Origin: Sphingobium sp.
Lineage (GTDB): Bacteria > Pseudomonadota > Alphaproteobacteria > Sphingomonadales > Sphingomonadaceae
Direction: 5' to 3'
NCBI GenBank assembly: GCA_020051025.1
Contig: JAGVJS010000149.1
Location: forward strand, 1-9,527
DNA length: 9,527 nucleotides
This document shows positions 1 through 6,122 of the stretch, piece by piece (position 1 is the first letter of the stretch; every line of letters begins with the position of its first letter). The position numbers and the translations under genes were made by a program. The notes under the pieces are model-generated. The model saw nothing but the letters and a program-made list of their open reading frames with translations, was not told the DNA's origin and ran no database searches.

Positions 1-317
1 AGACCGAGGCGATCTTCGAAGGCTGGATGGTGGACTTCGCCCGGCGCGAAGTCACCGCGCCCGGTGGCGAAGGGGTGGACCTGACTGCGGCGGAATTTTC
101 GCTGCTGTCGGTCTTTCTCGATCATCCCCAGACGGTGATCGCCCGCACTCGCCTGATGGAGCTGGCGGGTGTGCGCGACACCCCCTCGTCGGACCGTAGC
201 ATCGACGTGCTGGTCAGTCGGCTGCGGCGCAAGCTGGGGGAGGGCGGCCGTCCCGCGCCGATTGTTACTGTGCGCGGCGTTGGATACATGTTCAGCGCTG
301 TGGTTGACCGGCGCTGA
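1..317 (+). CDS. OmpR-family response regulator, C-terminal part (5' end outside window)
   Basis: This is the winged-helix DNA-binding domain of a two-component response regulator; the receiver domain lies upstream of the window. The frame is open from base 3, so the ATG at 27 is internal. The domain shows the OmpR-type pattern: the LTAAEFSLL helix, the HPQTVIAR segment, the recognition-helix block SSDRSIDVLVSRLRRKL and the closing wing TVRGVGYMF. By hand alignment about 66 of 104 residues match the regulator at 4009-4719, with the SSDRSIDVLVSRLRRKL block identical, so the two are paralogues with probably similar DNA-binding specificity. No kinase follows; a perfect hairpin comes right after the stop, so any partner kinase must lie upstream or elsewhere. 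Its target genes cannot be told from the sequence. Confidence 0.93.
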   Translation, partial: TEAIFEGWMVDFARREVTAPGGEGVDLTAAEFSLLSVFLDHPQTVIARTRLMELAGVRDTPSSDRSIDVLVSRLRRKLGEGGRPAPIVTVRGVGYMFSAVVDRR

Positions 318-330
318 CCGGCAAAGGATT

Positions 331-361
331 GCGCAAAACCGCCATTTTCGCGGTTTTGCGC
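331..361. terminator. Perfect 12-bp hairpin after the response regulator, probable terminator
   Basis: Arms 331-342 and 350-361 are exact reverse complements (GCGCAAAACCGC) around a 7-nt loop. It begins 14 bases after the stop codon of the partial regulator. There is no T-run directly after the stem, though the right arm carries TTTT, so it is a weaker rho-independent terminator than the one at 2725-2761. It could also be an mRNA-stabilising hairpin. It separates the regulator from the carbonic anhydrase operon. Confidence 0.65.
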
Positions 362-498
362 CATTCACGCTGCTTCATTAGCCAGAAATAGTTTTTAACA
401 ATCCCGCTGCGCCGCAGCAAAAACCCATGTCTATCCTTCAAACTATACCGGTCCGCCCCCGGCCGGCAGATAGTGATTCAAAGAAGAGGATAGTCTCC

Positions 499-1197
499 AT
501 GAACGAGCTTATCGGTCGCGTTTTCGACTTTGAAACCAAGGTCTACCCCAGCGAAAGCACCCTTTACAATCAGTTGGCCAACCATGGCCAAAGCCCGAAG
601 GCGCTGATGATCTCTTGCGCGGATTCGCGCATCGTGCCCGAACAGATCATGCAGGCTGCGCCCGGCGACCTGTTCGTGTGCCGCAACGCCGGCAACATCG
701 TGCCGCCCCATGCCAGCCAGCTCGGCGGCGTCACCGCGACGGTCGAATATGCCGTCATGGTCCTGGGTGTGCGTGATATCATCGTGTGTGGTCATAGCGA
801 CTGCGGTGCCATGAAGGCGCTGGCCACCAATGCCGACCTGACCGCCATGCCCAACGTCGCCGCCTGGCTGCGTCACAGCCATGCCGCACAGAAAGTGTGC
901 GCCGAAAACTATCCCGCCGACCTGAGCGACGCCGACAAGCTGCGCAACATGGCGCTGGAAAATGTCGTGGTGCAACTGGCGCATCTGCGCACGCATCCGT
1001 CGATCGCGTCGGGCATCGCTCGTGGCGAAATCGCGCTGCACGGCTGGTATGTCGACATTCATGCCGGTCAGGTGCTCGGCCTTGACGGCGAAACCGGTCG
1101 CTTCGCGCCGTTGCGTGAAGGCCAGCCGATGCCGGTCGCTCTTCCCCAGGGTCGTCGCCTTGCCGGCGAAACCCTCTATGCCCAAGCGGCGGAGTAA
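499..1197 (+). CDS. Beta-class carbonic anhydrase
   Basis: Zinc enzyme that interconverts CO2 and bicarbonate in the cytoplasm; 232 residues, usual for bacterial beta-CAs. The zinc ligands of the family are visible: Cys40, Asp42 and Arg44 in SCADSR (the Asp-Arg dyad) and His99 with Cys102 in GHSDCGAM. The stretch CRNAGNIVPP (61-70) is also typical. No signal peptide is seen. The reading frame stays open upstream to an ATG at 427, but I chose 499: AGAGGA at 485-490 lies 8 bases before it, and homology-like sequence starts at MNELIGRVFDFE, whereas the extra 24 residues look like leader. Only three bases separate its stop from the SulP gene, whose ribosome binding site (GGAG, 1191-1194) overlaps this stop codon, so the two are co-translated. 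The operon context points to supplying or consuming bicarbonate for the transporter. Confidence 0.95.
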   Translation: MNELIGRVFDFETKVYPSESTLYNQLANHGQSPKALMISCADSRIVPEQIMQAAPGDLFVCRNAGNIVPPHASQLGGVTATVEYAVMVLGVRDIIVCGHSDCGAMKALATNADLTAMPNVAAWLRHSHAAQKVCAENYPADLSDADKLRNMALENVVVQLAHLRTHPSIASGIARGEIALHGWYVDIHAGQVLGLDGETGRFAPLREGQPMPVALPQGRRLAGETLYAQAAE

Positions 1198-1200
1198 ATC

Positions 1201-2697
1201 ATGTTAAAGGCTCTTTCCGGCGGCAATTTCGGCCGCGACTTCACGGCGTCGATCGTCGTCTTCCTGGTGGCCATGCCGCTTTGCATGGGCATCGCCATCG
1301 CCTCTGGCGTGCCGCCGGAAAAGGGTCTGATCACCGGCATCATCGGCGGCATCGTCGTCGGCCTGCTGGCGGGTTCGCCGTTGCAGGTCAGCGGTCCGGC
1401 CGCCGGCCTGGCCGTCATCGTCTTTGAAATCGTGCGCGAACAGGGGCTGTCGGCCCTGGGTCCGATCCTGATCCTGGCGGGGGCGATTCAGGTCGTTGCC
1501 GGCCTGATGAAGGTCGGTGGCTGGTTCCGCGCCATTTCGCCGGCCGTGGTTCACGGCATGCTGGCGGGCATCGGCGTGCTGATCGTGGTCGGTCAGTTCC
1601 ATGTGCTGTTCGACGACAAGCCCTTGTCCAGCGGTCTGCACAATCTGATCGCCATGCCGGGCCAGATACTGGGCCTGTCGAACGGCGACGCCGCTACTGC
1701 CTTTGCGGTCGGCCTCGTCACCATCTTCGGCATGCTGGGCTGGGAGAAGTTCCGCCCCGCATCGATGAAGCTGGTGCCGGGCGCGCTGGTTGGCGTGGTG
1801 TTGGCGACGATCGTTGCCTTCGCACTGGGCCTGAACGTCGCCCGCGTCGTCGTGCCGGAATCGATCGTCGCGGCGGTCAGCCCGCCCGAACAGGGCTTGC
1901 TGGCGCAGCTGTTGAACCCCACCGTCATCACCACCGCCATCGCCATTGCCTTCATCGCCAGCGCCGAAACTTTACTGTCAGCTGCGGCGGTCGATCGCAT
2001 GCATGATGGTGTGCGCACCAACTATAACAAGGAACTGAGCGCCCAGGGCGTTGGCAACCTGCTCTGCGGCTTTGCCGGTGCACTGCCGATGACCGGCGTG
2101 ATCGTTCGCTCCTCCGCCAATGTGCAGGCCGGTGCCAAGACCCGCATGTCTGCGATCCTGCACGGCGTCTGGATCCTGGGCTTTGTCGCTCTGCTGCCCT
2201 GGCTGCTGCGCGAAATTCCGATGGCGGCGCTGGCCGGCATCCTGGTCATCACCGGCGTTCGTCTGGTGAGCGTGGCGCACGTCAAGCATCTCTTCCACCT
2301 CTATGGTCCGCTTCCCGCGATCGTATGGGCAGCGACGCTGATCTGCGTCGTGGCGACCGACCTGCTGACCGGCGTGCTGGTGGGCATCGGCCTGTCGATG
2401 CTGGAACTGCTGCCCCACGCGACTCGTCTGCGCCTGAAGGTGGAGGAAGAAAGCCGTGGGGAGGCGCATGAAGTGGCGCTGCGCGGCACCGCCACCTTCC
2501 TCAGCCTGCCCAAGCTGTCGGCTAAGCTCGAATCGCTGCCGGCCGCCGGTCTCGTCATTCTGAATGTCGAGCGGCTGGGCCATATCGACCATACCTGCGC
2601 GGAAATGCTGCGCGAGTGGGTCGATCGCCGTCGCGGCGCCGGTGCGCCGGTGGAATATTTTGGCGCAACCGGACGGATGCGTCAGCTGGTCGCCTGA
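1201..2697 (+). CDS. SulP-family inorganic anion transporter with C-terminal STAS domain (putative bicarbonate carrier)
   Basis: Inner-membrane anion carrier of 498 residues. About ten or more hydrophobic segments fill residues 12-405. SulP signatures are visible: GSPLQVSGPAAGLAVIV (58-74), ASAETLLSAAAVDRM (253-267) and the TGVIVRSSANVQAGAKTR block (298-315). A STAS domain follows at about 422-498 (VALRGTATFLSLPKL, then LVILNVERLGHIDHT). It is short and has HIDHT where STAS anti-sigma antagonists carry a phosphorylatable DSSG-type serine. SulP members carry sulfate, bicarbonate, dicarboxylates or other anions. Pairing or fusion with beta-CA is a described arrangement (Felce and Saier on SulP-CA fusions; PA0102/PA0103 in Pseudomonas aeruginosa) and argues for bicarbonate, but this is inference. 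A sulfate carrier cannot be excluded, particularly with a cysE-type gene 3.4 kb downstream, though that gene is in a different unit. GGAG at 1191-1194 is the ribosome binding site. The operon ends at the terminator 2725-2761. Confidence 0.92.
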   Translation: MLKALSGGNFGRDFTASIVVFLVAMPLCMGIAIASGVPPEKGLITGIIGGIVVGLLAGSPLQVSGPAAGLAVIVFEIVREQGLSALGPILILAGAIQVVAGLMKVGGWFRAISPAVVHGMLAGIGVLIVVGQFHVLFDDKPLSSGLHNLIAMPGQILGLSNGDAATAFAVGLVTIFGMLGWEKFRPASMKLVPGALVGVVLATIVAFALGLNVARVVVPESIVAAVSPPEQGLLAQLLNPTVITTAIAIAFIASAETLLSAAAVDRMHDGVRTNYNKELSAQGVGNLLCGFAGALPMTGVIVRSSANVQAGAKTRMSAILHGVWILGFVALLPWLLREIPMAALAGILVITGVRLVSVAHVKHLFHLYGPLPAIVWAATLICVVATDLLTGVLVGIGLSMLELLPHATRLRLKVEEESRGEAHEVALRGTATFLSLPKLSAKLESLPAAGLVILNVERLGHIDHTCAEMLREWVDRRRGAGAPVEYFGATGRMRQLVA

Positions 2698-2724
2698 CCC
2701 CCTCATAAAATAGGCGACGATCTG

Positions 2725-2761
2725 AACCGCCATGCCTGCTCCCAGGCATGGCGGTTTTTTT
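2725..2761 (+). terminator. Rho-independent terminator of the carbonic anhydrase-SulP operon
   Basis: A 14-bp perfect stem (2725-2738 with 2743-2756, AACCGCCATGCCTG and its complement) closes a 4-nt loop and runs straight into seven T residues (2755-2761). It starts 27 bases after the SulP stop. This is the clearest intrinsic terminator in the window. Confidence 0.95.
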
Positions 2762-2974
2762 AGTTCCATAGGGTGCCAAAGCTGGCTTGGCGCGCAGTGA
2801 CTGTGCTTTTTGTGCGACACAATGGACGCAAAACCCTTCGCAGTTGCGAGAGAGGCTTTACTTTAAACCCCCAGCGCATACTTCTTGGCCATCCGCTGGC
2901 ATCGGGGGCGATCAAAACAGATCCCCGGGCGGCGGATGCAGGACGGAACATTCCAACGTAAAAGGGGAATGTTC
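2762..2974 (+). promoter_or_regulatory. Leader/promoter region of the outer-membrane protein gene
   Basis: About 210 bases with no credible coding sequence between the SulP terminator and the porin start. Three items stand out. A 5-3-5 palindrome TTGTG-CGA-CACAA lies at 2810-2822. A sequence with the sigma-54 skeleton (TGGC-N7-TGGCA, GG-N10-GC) lies at 2886-2901. A 9-bp perfect inverted repeat, 2946-2954 with 2966-2974, overlaps the ribosome binding site and abuts the start codon. I found no convincing -35/-10 pair of the housekeeping type. The region clearly holds expression signals for the gene, but each individual assignment is tentative. Confidence 0.45.
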
Positions 2975-3826
2975 ATGAAGTACCAAATCGCCTGTGCCGC
3001 CCTCGCGCTCCTCTCCAGCGTCCCGGCCTTCGCACAGGAAGAACCCGCCAGCCCCATCACCGTTTCCGGCAGCGTCGGTCTTGTCTCCGACTATCGCTTC
3101 CGTGGCGTGTCGCAGTCGGACAAGGCCATGGCCGTGCAGGGCGGCATCACCGCCACGCATGAAAGCGGCGCTTATGTCGGCACCTGGGCATCGAACCTGG
3201 CCGGTTGGGGCACCTTCGGCGGTGCCGGCATCGAACTGGACCTGTTCGCCGGCTATGCCGTGCCGCTCAACGAAACGACGACGCTGGACGTCGGCCTGAC
3301 CTGGTACATGTATCCGTCGGGTGCAGATAAAACCGATTTTGCCGAACCCTATGTCAAGCTGTCGAGCCAGCTTGGACCGGTCAAGGGTCTGGTCGGCGTC
3401 GCCTACGCGCCCAAGCAGCAGGCGCTGGGCAAATGGTATAACAATTCGGTCAGCTATGCCTCCGGCATCCCCGACAATCCCGGCAAGAAGAACGACAATC
3501 TCTACACCTGGGCCGATGTCAGCGGTTCGGTGCCCAACACGCCGGTCAGCCTGAAGGCGCATCTGGGCTATTCGAAGGGCAATAGTGGCCTTGGTCCGAA
3601 CGGCACCTCGGTCGCGCCGACCGGCAAATATATGGACTGGCTGGTCGGTGCGGACGTTGCCATCCCCGGCACGCCGCTGACGCTGGGCGTCGCCTATGTC
3701 GACACCGACATCGCCCGCGTCGAGGAAAATTACATCCGCCCCAATTTCGAGGTGGTGGACGCCGACAATGCCGGCAAGTCGATCGCGCGCAGTCAGATCG
3801 TCTTCTCGCTGACGGCCGCTTTCTGA
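2975..3826 (+). CDS. TorF/Gcw_chp-family outer-membrane beta-barrel protein (putative porin)
   Basis: Predicted secreted protein of 283 residues. The N-terminus is a Sec signal peptide: basic start MKYQ, hydrophobic core ACAALALLSS and cleavage after AFA (residue 20) before QEEPA. The mature protein begins with ITVSGSVGLVSDYRFRGVSQSD, the hallmark of the TIGR02001/PF09694 group, now often named TorF-family putative porin. The rest shows alternating short strands and Gly/Asn/Asp turns. The last residue is Phe in the context IVFSLTAAF, the aromatic end used by the BAM machinery for outer-membrane proteins. ATG codons occur at 2969 and 2975; 2975 is preferred because AGGGGA (2963-2968) sits directly against 2969 but 6 bases before 2975. 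The gene has its own terminator and is probably a single transcript. Its substrate is unknown. From general memory the family often sits near ammonium-transport genes, but none is present here. Confidence 0.88.
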   Translation: MKYQIACAALALLSSVPAFAQEEPASPITVSGSVGLVSDYRFRGVSQSDKAMAVQGGITATHESGAYVGTWASNLAGWGTFGGAGIELDLFAGYAVPLNETTTLDVGLTWYMYPSGADKTDFAEPYVKLSSQLGPVKGLVGVAYAPKQQALGKWYNNSVSYASGIPDNPGKKNDNLYTWADVSGSVPNTPVSLKAHLGYSKGNSGLGPNGTSVAPTGKYMDWLVGADVAIPGTPLTLGVAYVDTDIARVEENYIRPNFEVVDADNAGKSIARSQIVFSLTAAF

Positions 3827-3847
3827 TCCGACGCTTTCGCGTTGCTT

Positions 3848-3888
3848 GAAAAGGGCCGGTCCGACACCCCGTCGGGCCGGCCCTTTTC
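3848..3888. terminator. Strong terminator hairpin after the porin gene
   Basis: An 18-bp stem pairs 3848-3865 with 3871-3888 around a 5-nt loop (ACCCC). All pairs are Watson-Crick except one G-U wobble (3860 with 3876). The outer part is GAAAAGGG opposite CCCTTTTC, so on either strand the core GC stem is followed by a short T-run, which would allow termination in both directions. It begins 22 bases after the stop of the outer-membrane protein gene. Confidence 0.9.
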
Positions 3889-3947
3889 GCTGTCGTGACA
3901 AATTGTTGCTTCAGTCGCGATTGCCCCGTCGAACCTGGGGCGTGCGG

Positions 3948-3976
3948 TTGACCCCTGATCCGGCGGGGCCTATCTC
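3948..3976 (+). promoter_or_regulatory. Candidate housekeeping promoter for the two-component operon
   Basis: TTGACC at 3948-3953 and TATCTC at 3971-3976 are separated by exactly 17 bases. The -35 box matches 5 of 6 consensus bases; the -10 box matches only TAT. Transcription would be expected to start at about 3982-3984, in the intergenic gap between the porin terminator and the response regulator. This is a pattern match only. Confidence 0.4.
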
Positions 3977-4008
3977 CAGCCTATGACATTTCGTGCGCTG
4001 ACGCTTTC

Positions 4009-4719
4009 ATGACCGCCCCGTCGATCATCCTCGTCGAAGACGATCCGCCGCTGCGTACGCTGACCGCCCGTGCGCTCCAGGAACATGGCTATCAGGTGCG
4101 GCCCGCATCCTCCGGCCCGGAAATGTGGGTGGCCTTCGATGCCGGCCCGGTCGACCTGGTCGTGCTGGACGTCATGCTGCCGGGCACCAACGGCATTGAC
4201 CTGTGCCGCCAGATCCGCCGCAAGAGCGATGTCCCCATCATCTTCATCAGCGCCAAGGGCAGCGAGACGGATCGGATCGTCGGACTGGAACTGGGCGCGG
4301 ACGATTACCTGCCCAAACCGTTCGGCACGCGCGAACTGATCGCCCGCATCCGCGCCATCCTGCGCCGCGTCGGCGTAGAGCGCGGCCCGGACGAACATCG
4401 CGAGAGCGAAGCCCATTTCGACGGCTGGAGCGTCAACTTCCCCCGTCGCGAACTGCGCTCGCCCACTGGCGCGATTGTCGAACTGACCGGGGCGGAGTTC
4501 GACCTGCTCGGCTCCTTCCTCAGCCATCCGCAGCGCGTCATCGCGCGCGAACGGCTGATCGAACTGTCGCGCACCCGCATGGGCGACAGTTCCGACCGCA
4601 GCATCGACGTGCTGGTCAGCCGCCTGCGTCGTAAGCTCTCCACGCAGGACAAGGGTGCGCCGATCACCACCGTGCGCGGCGTCGGCTACATGTTCAACGC
4701 AGAGGTCAGCCGCGCTTGA
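4009..4719 (+). CDS. OmpR-family response regulator
   Basis: Cytoplasmic DNA-binding regulator of 236 residues, full length for the family. The receiver domain (about 5-120) has the acidic pocket Asp11/Asp12 in VEDD, the phospho-acceptor Asp54 in VVLDVMLPG, the switch Ser81 in FISAK and Lys103 in LPKPF. The winged-helix effector domain (about 135-232) ends in TVRGVGYMF. It is phosphorylated by a sensor kinase, almost certainly the product of the next gene, whose TTG start overlaps this stop codon. The effector domain is about 63% identical by hand count to the partial regulator at 1-317. No convincing ribosome binding site precedes the ATG; a 9-codon ORF at 3983-4012 ends in an ATGA overlap with this start and could couple its translation. 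Target genes are not evident. Confidence 0.95.
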   Translation: MTAPSIILVEDDPPLRTLTARALQEHGYQVRPASSGPEMWVAFDAGPVDLVVLDVMLPGTNGIDLCRQIRRKSDVPIIFISAKGSETDRIVGLELGADDYLPKPFGTRELIARIRAILRRVGVERGPDEHRESEAHFDGWSVNFPRRELRSPTGAIVELTGAEFDLLGSFLSHPQRVIARERLIELSRTRMGDSSDRSIDVLVSRLRRKLSTQDKGAPITTVRGVGYMFNAEVSRA

Positions 4720-6029
4720 AACGGCAGTTCAGGGGATCGCTCGGCCTGCTGGGCCGGCTCTGCGCGATCCTGCTGCTGACGGTCACGCTGGAATTTGCGG
4801 TGGGCACGCTCGTCTATGAGCGGGCCAGCCATCTGTCCTTGCAGGATGACGAAGCGCGGCGACTGGCCGAACATCTGGTCATCGCGCGCAAGCTGCTGGC
4901 CGAACAGCCGCGCGGCGAGCGGCCGGCGCTGGGCCTGCAACTGACCACCGATCGCTATGACGTCCACTGGTCGCCGGCCGCGCCGCCGCCGCCGCCCTTG
5001 TCGCCCGAACTGGAGCGGATGCGGCGTCAGATCATCGACTGGGAACCCAGCCTGGAAAAGTCGGGCCTCTGGCTGCGCCTGACGCCGGGCCGCCATTCCG
5101 AAATCAATGGCGGGCTGCAACTGCATGATGGCAGCTGGCTCTATTTCGGCATGCACCATAGTGGCGGCAAATGGGCCTTCACCATCGGTCGCCTCGGGCT
5201 GGCGCTGATCCCGGTATTGGCGCTGCTGCTGGCGGGCCTGCTGCTGATCCGCCGGACGCTGGCGCCGCTGCGCGACCTGACCCATGCGACGCACAAGATC
5301 GGTCGCGGGTCGGAAGTGATCGTGCCGGAAGCGGGCACCAGCGACGTGCGCAACCTCATCACGGCCTTCAACGCGATGCAGGCGCGCATGCACCGCCTGA
5401 TCGACGAACGGACGGAGACGCTGGCGGCGGTCGGTCATGACCTGCGCACACCGCTGGCCCGGCTGCAATTGCGGCTGGAACTGGTGAAAGACCCCGAAGT
5501 GCAGGAAGCCATGGGCGGCGACCTGGAGGAAATGGGCGCGATGCTGGAATCGCTGCTCGCTTTCCTGGGCGGGGAAAAGGATCCCGAACCGCCGGTCCGT
5601 ACCGACATCGCCGTCAGCATCGCGACCATCGTCGATGCGTTCCAGGATCATGATCAGGACGTCGACTATAGCGGCCCGGACCATCTGGAGATGGAGGTGC
5701 GCGGCCTGTCGCTGCGCCGGGCGGTGCGCAACCTCATTGAAAATGCGCTCCATTATGGCGATCGTGCCCGCGTGTCGCTGGAGCGCAAGGGGCATGAGGT
5801 GCTGATCCGCGTCGATGATGACGGCCCCGGCATCCCGCGCGAGCGGCTGGAGGAAGTGCTGCGGCCTTTCTCTCGCCTGGACGATGCGCGTCAGCGCAAC
5901 ACGCGTGGGCTGGGCCTTGGCCTTGCCATCGTGCAGAAGGCGGTGACGGCAGAGGGGGGCCAGTTTCTGCTCGCCAACCGGCCCGAAGGCGGCCTGCGCG
6001 CCGAAATCTGCCTGTATTTGCCCAAATAG
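4716..6029 (+). CDS. Membrane sensor histidine kinase, partner of the upstream regulator
   Basis: Inner-membrane kinase of 437 residues. Order of parts: transmembrane helix 1 at about 10-32; a periplasmic sensor region at about 35-155 with a proline run (PPPPP, 90-94); transmembrane helix 2 at about 158-178; a HAMP linker at about 179-232; the dimerisation/phosphotransfer helix with His241 in GHDLRTPLARLQ; and the ATPase domain with the N box (NLIENALHYG, Asn343), G1 box (DDDGPGIP, 367-374), the FSRLDDARQ segment and the G2 box (RGLGLGLAI, 397-405). The layout is EnvZ/QseC-like. The start is TTG at 4716-4718, sharing TTGA with the regulator's TGA stop; GAGG at 4702-4705 is 10 bases upstream, and no ATG occurs early enough to include helix 1. 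The overlap implies translational coupling. The signal sensed is unknown. Confidence 0.94.
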   Translation: MKRQFRGSLGLLGRLCAILLLTVTLEFAVGTLVYERASHLSLQDDEARRLAEHLVIARKLLAEQPRGERPALGLQLTTDRYDVHWSPAAPPPPPLSPELERMRRQIIDWEPSLEKSGLWLRLTPGRHSEINGGLQLHDGSWLYFGMHHSGGKWAFTIGRLGLALIPVLALLLAGLLLIRRTLAPLRDLTHATHKIGRGSEVIVPEAGTSDVRNLITAFNAMQARMHRLIDERTETLAAVGHDLRTPLARLQLRLELVKDPEVQEAMGGDLEEMGAMLESLLAFLGGEKDPEPPVRTDIAVSIATIVDAFQDHDQDVDYSGPDHLEMEVRGLSLRRAVRNLIENALHYGDRARVSLERKGHEVLIRVDDDGPGIPRERLEEVLRPFSRLDDARQRNTRGLGLGLAIVQKAVTAEGGQFLLANRPEGGLRAEICLYLPK

Positions 6030-6122
6030 ATTCGCCGCAGCTAAAAGAGAAACTGTTCGGCCCCAAGCAAAACTCGTTTATCGCTGTCCCCGTCACCACG
6101 CTATGCCCCCGGCAATAAGCGC

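Noticed and set aside
406..418. Small hairpin GCTGC-GCC-GCAGC before the carbonic anhydrase
   Set aside because: A 5-bp stem of this kind is expected often by chance in GC-rich DNA and has no supporting context.
427..498. 24-residue N-terminal extension of the carbonic anhydrase
   Set aside because: The ATG at 427 has no ribosome binding site, the extension is not like the family, and 499 has AGAGGA at proper spacing. It is more likely 5' leader.
478..1185. Minus-strand open frame opposite the carbonic anhydrase
   Set aside because: The sense strand has the zinc-site motifs and a good ribosome binding site; the antisense frame has no family features.
1978..2820. Minus-strand open frame opposite the SulP C-terminus
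   Set aside because: It crosses the strong terminator at 2725-2761 and is low-complexity Gln/His/Arg/Asp sequence typical of a shadow frame.
2838..2867. Housekeeping promoter from TTGCGA (2844-2849) and TTTAAA (2862-2867)
   Set aside because: The spacing is only 12 bases, too short for a -35/-10 pair.
2912..3901. Minus-strand open frame (329 codons) opposite the outer-membrane protein gene
   Set aside because: It runs through the terminator hairpin at 3848-3888 and the opposite signal peptide, has no recognisable motif, and shows the Arg/Gly/Asp-rich makeup of a shadow frame.
4686..5795. Minus-strand open frame (369 codons) opposite the histidine kinase
   Set aside because: The sense strand encodes all kinase boxes. 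The antisense product is a Gln/Arg/His-rich shadow without domains.
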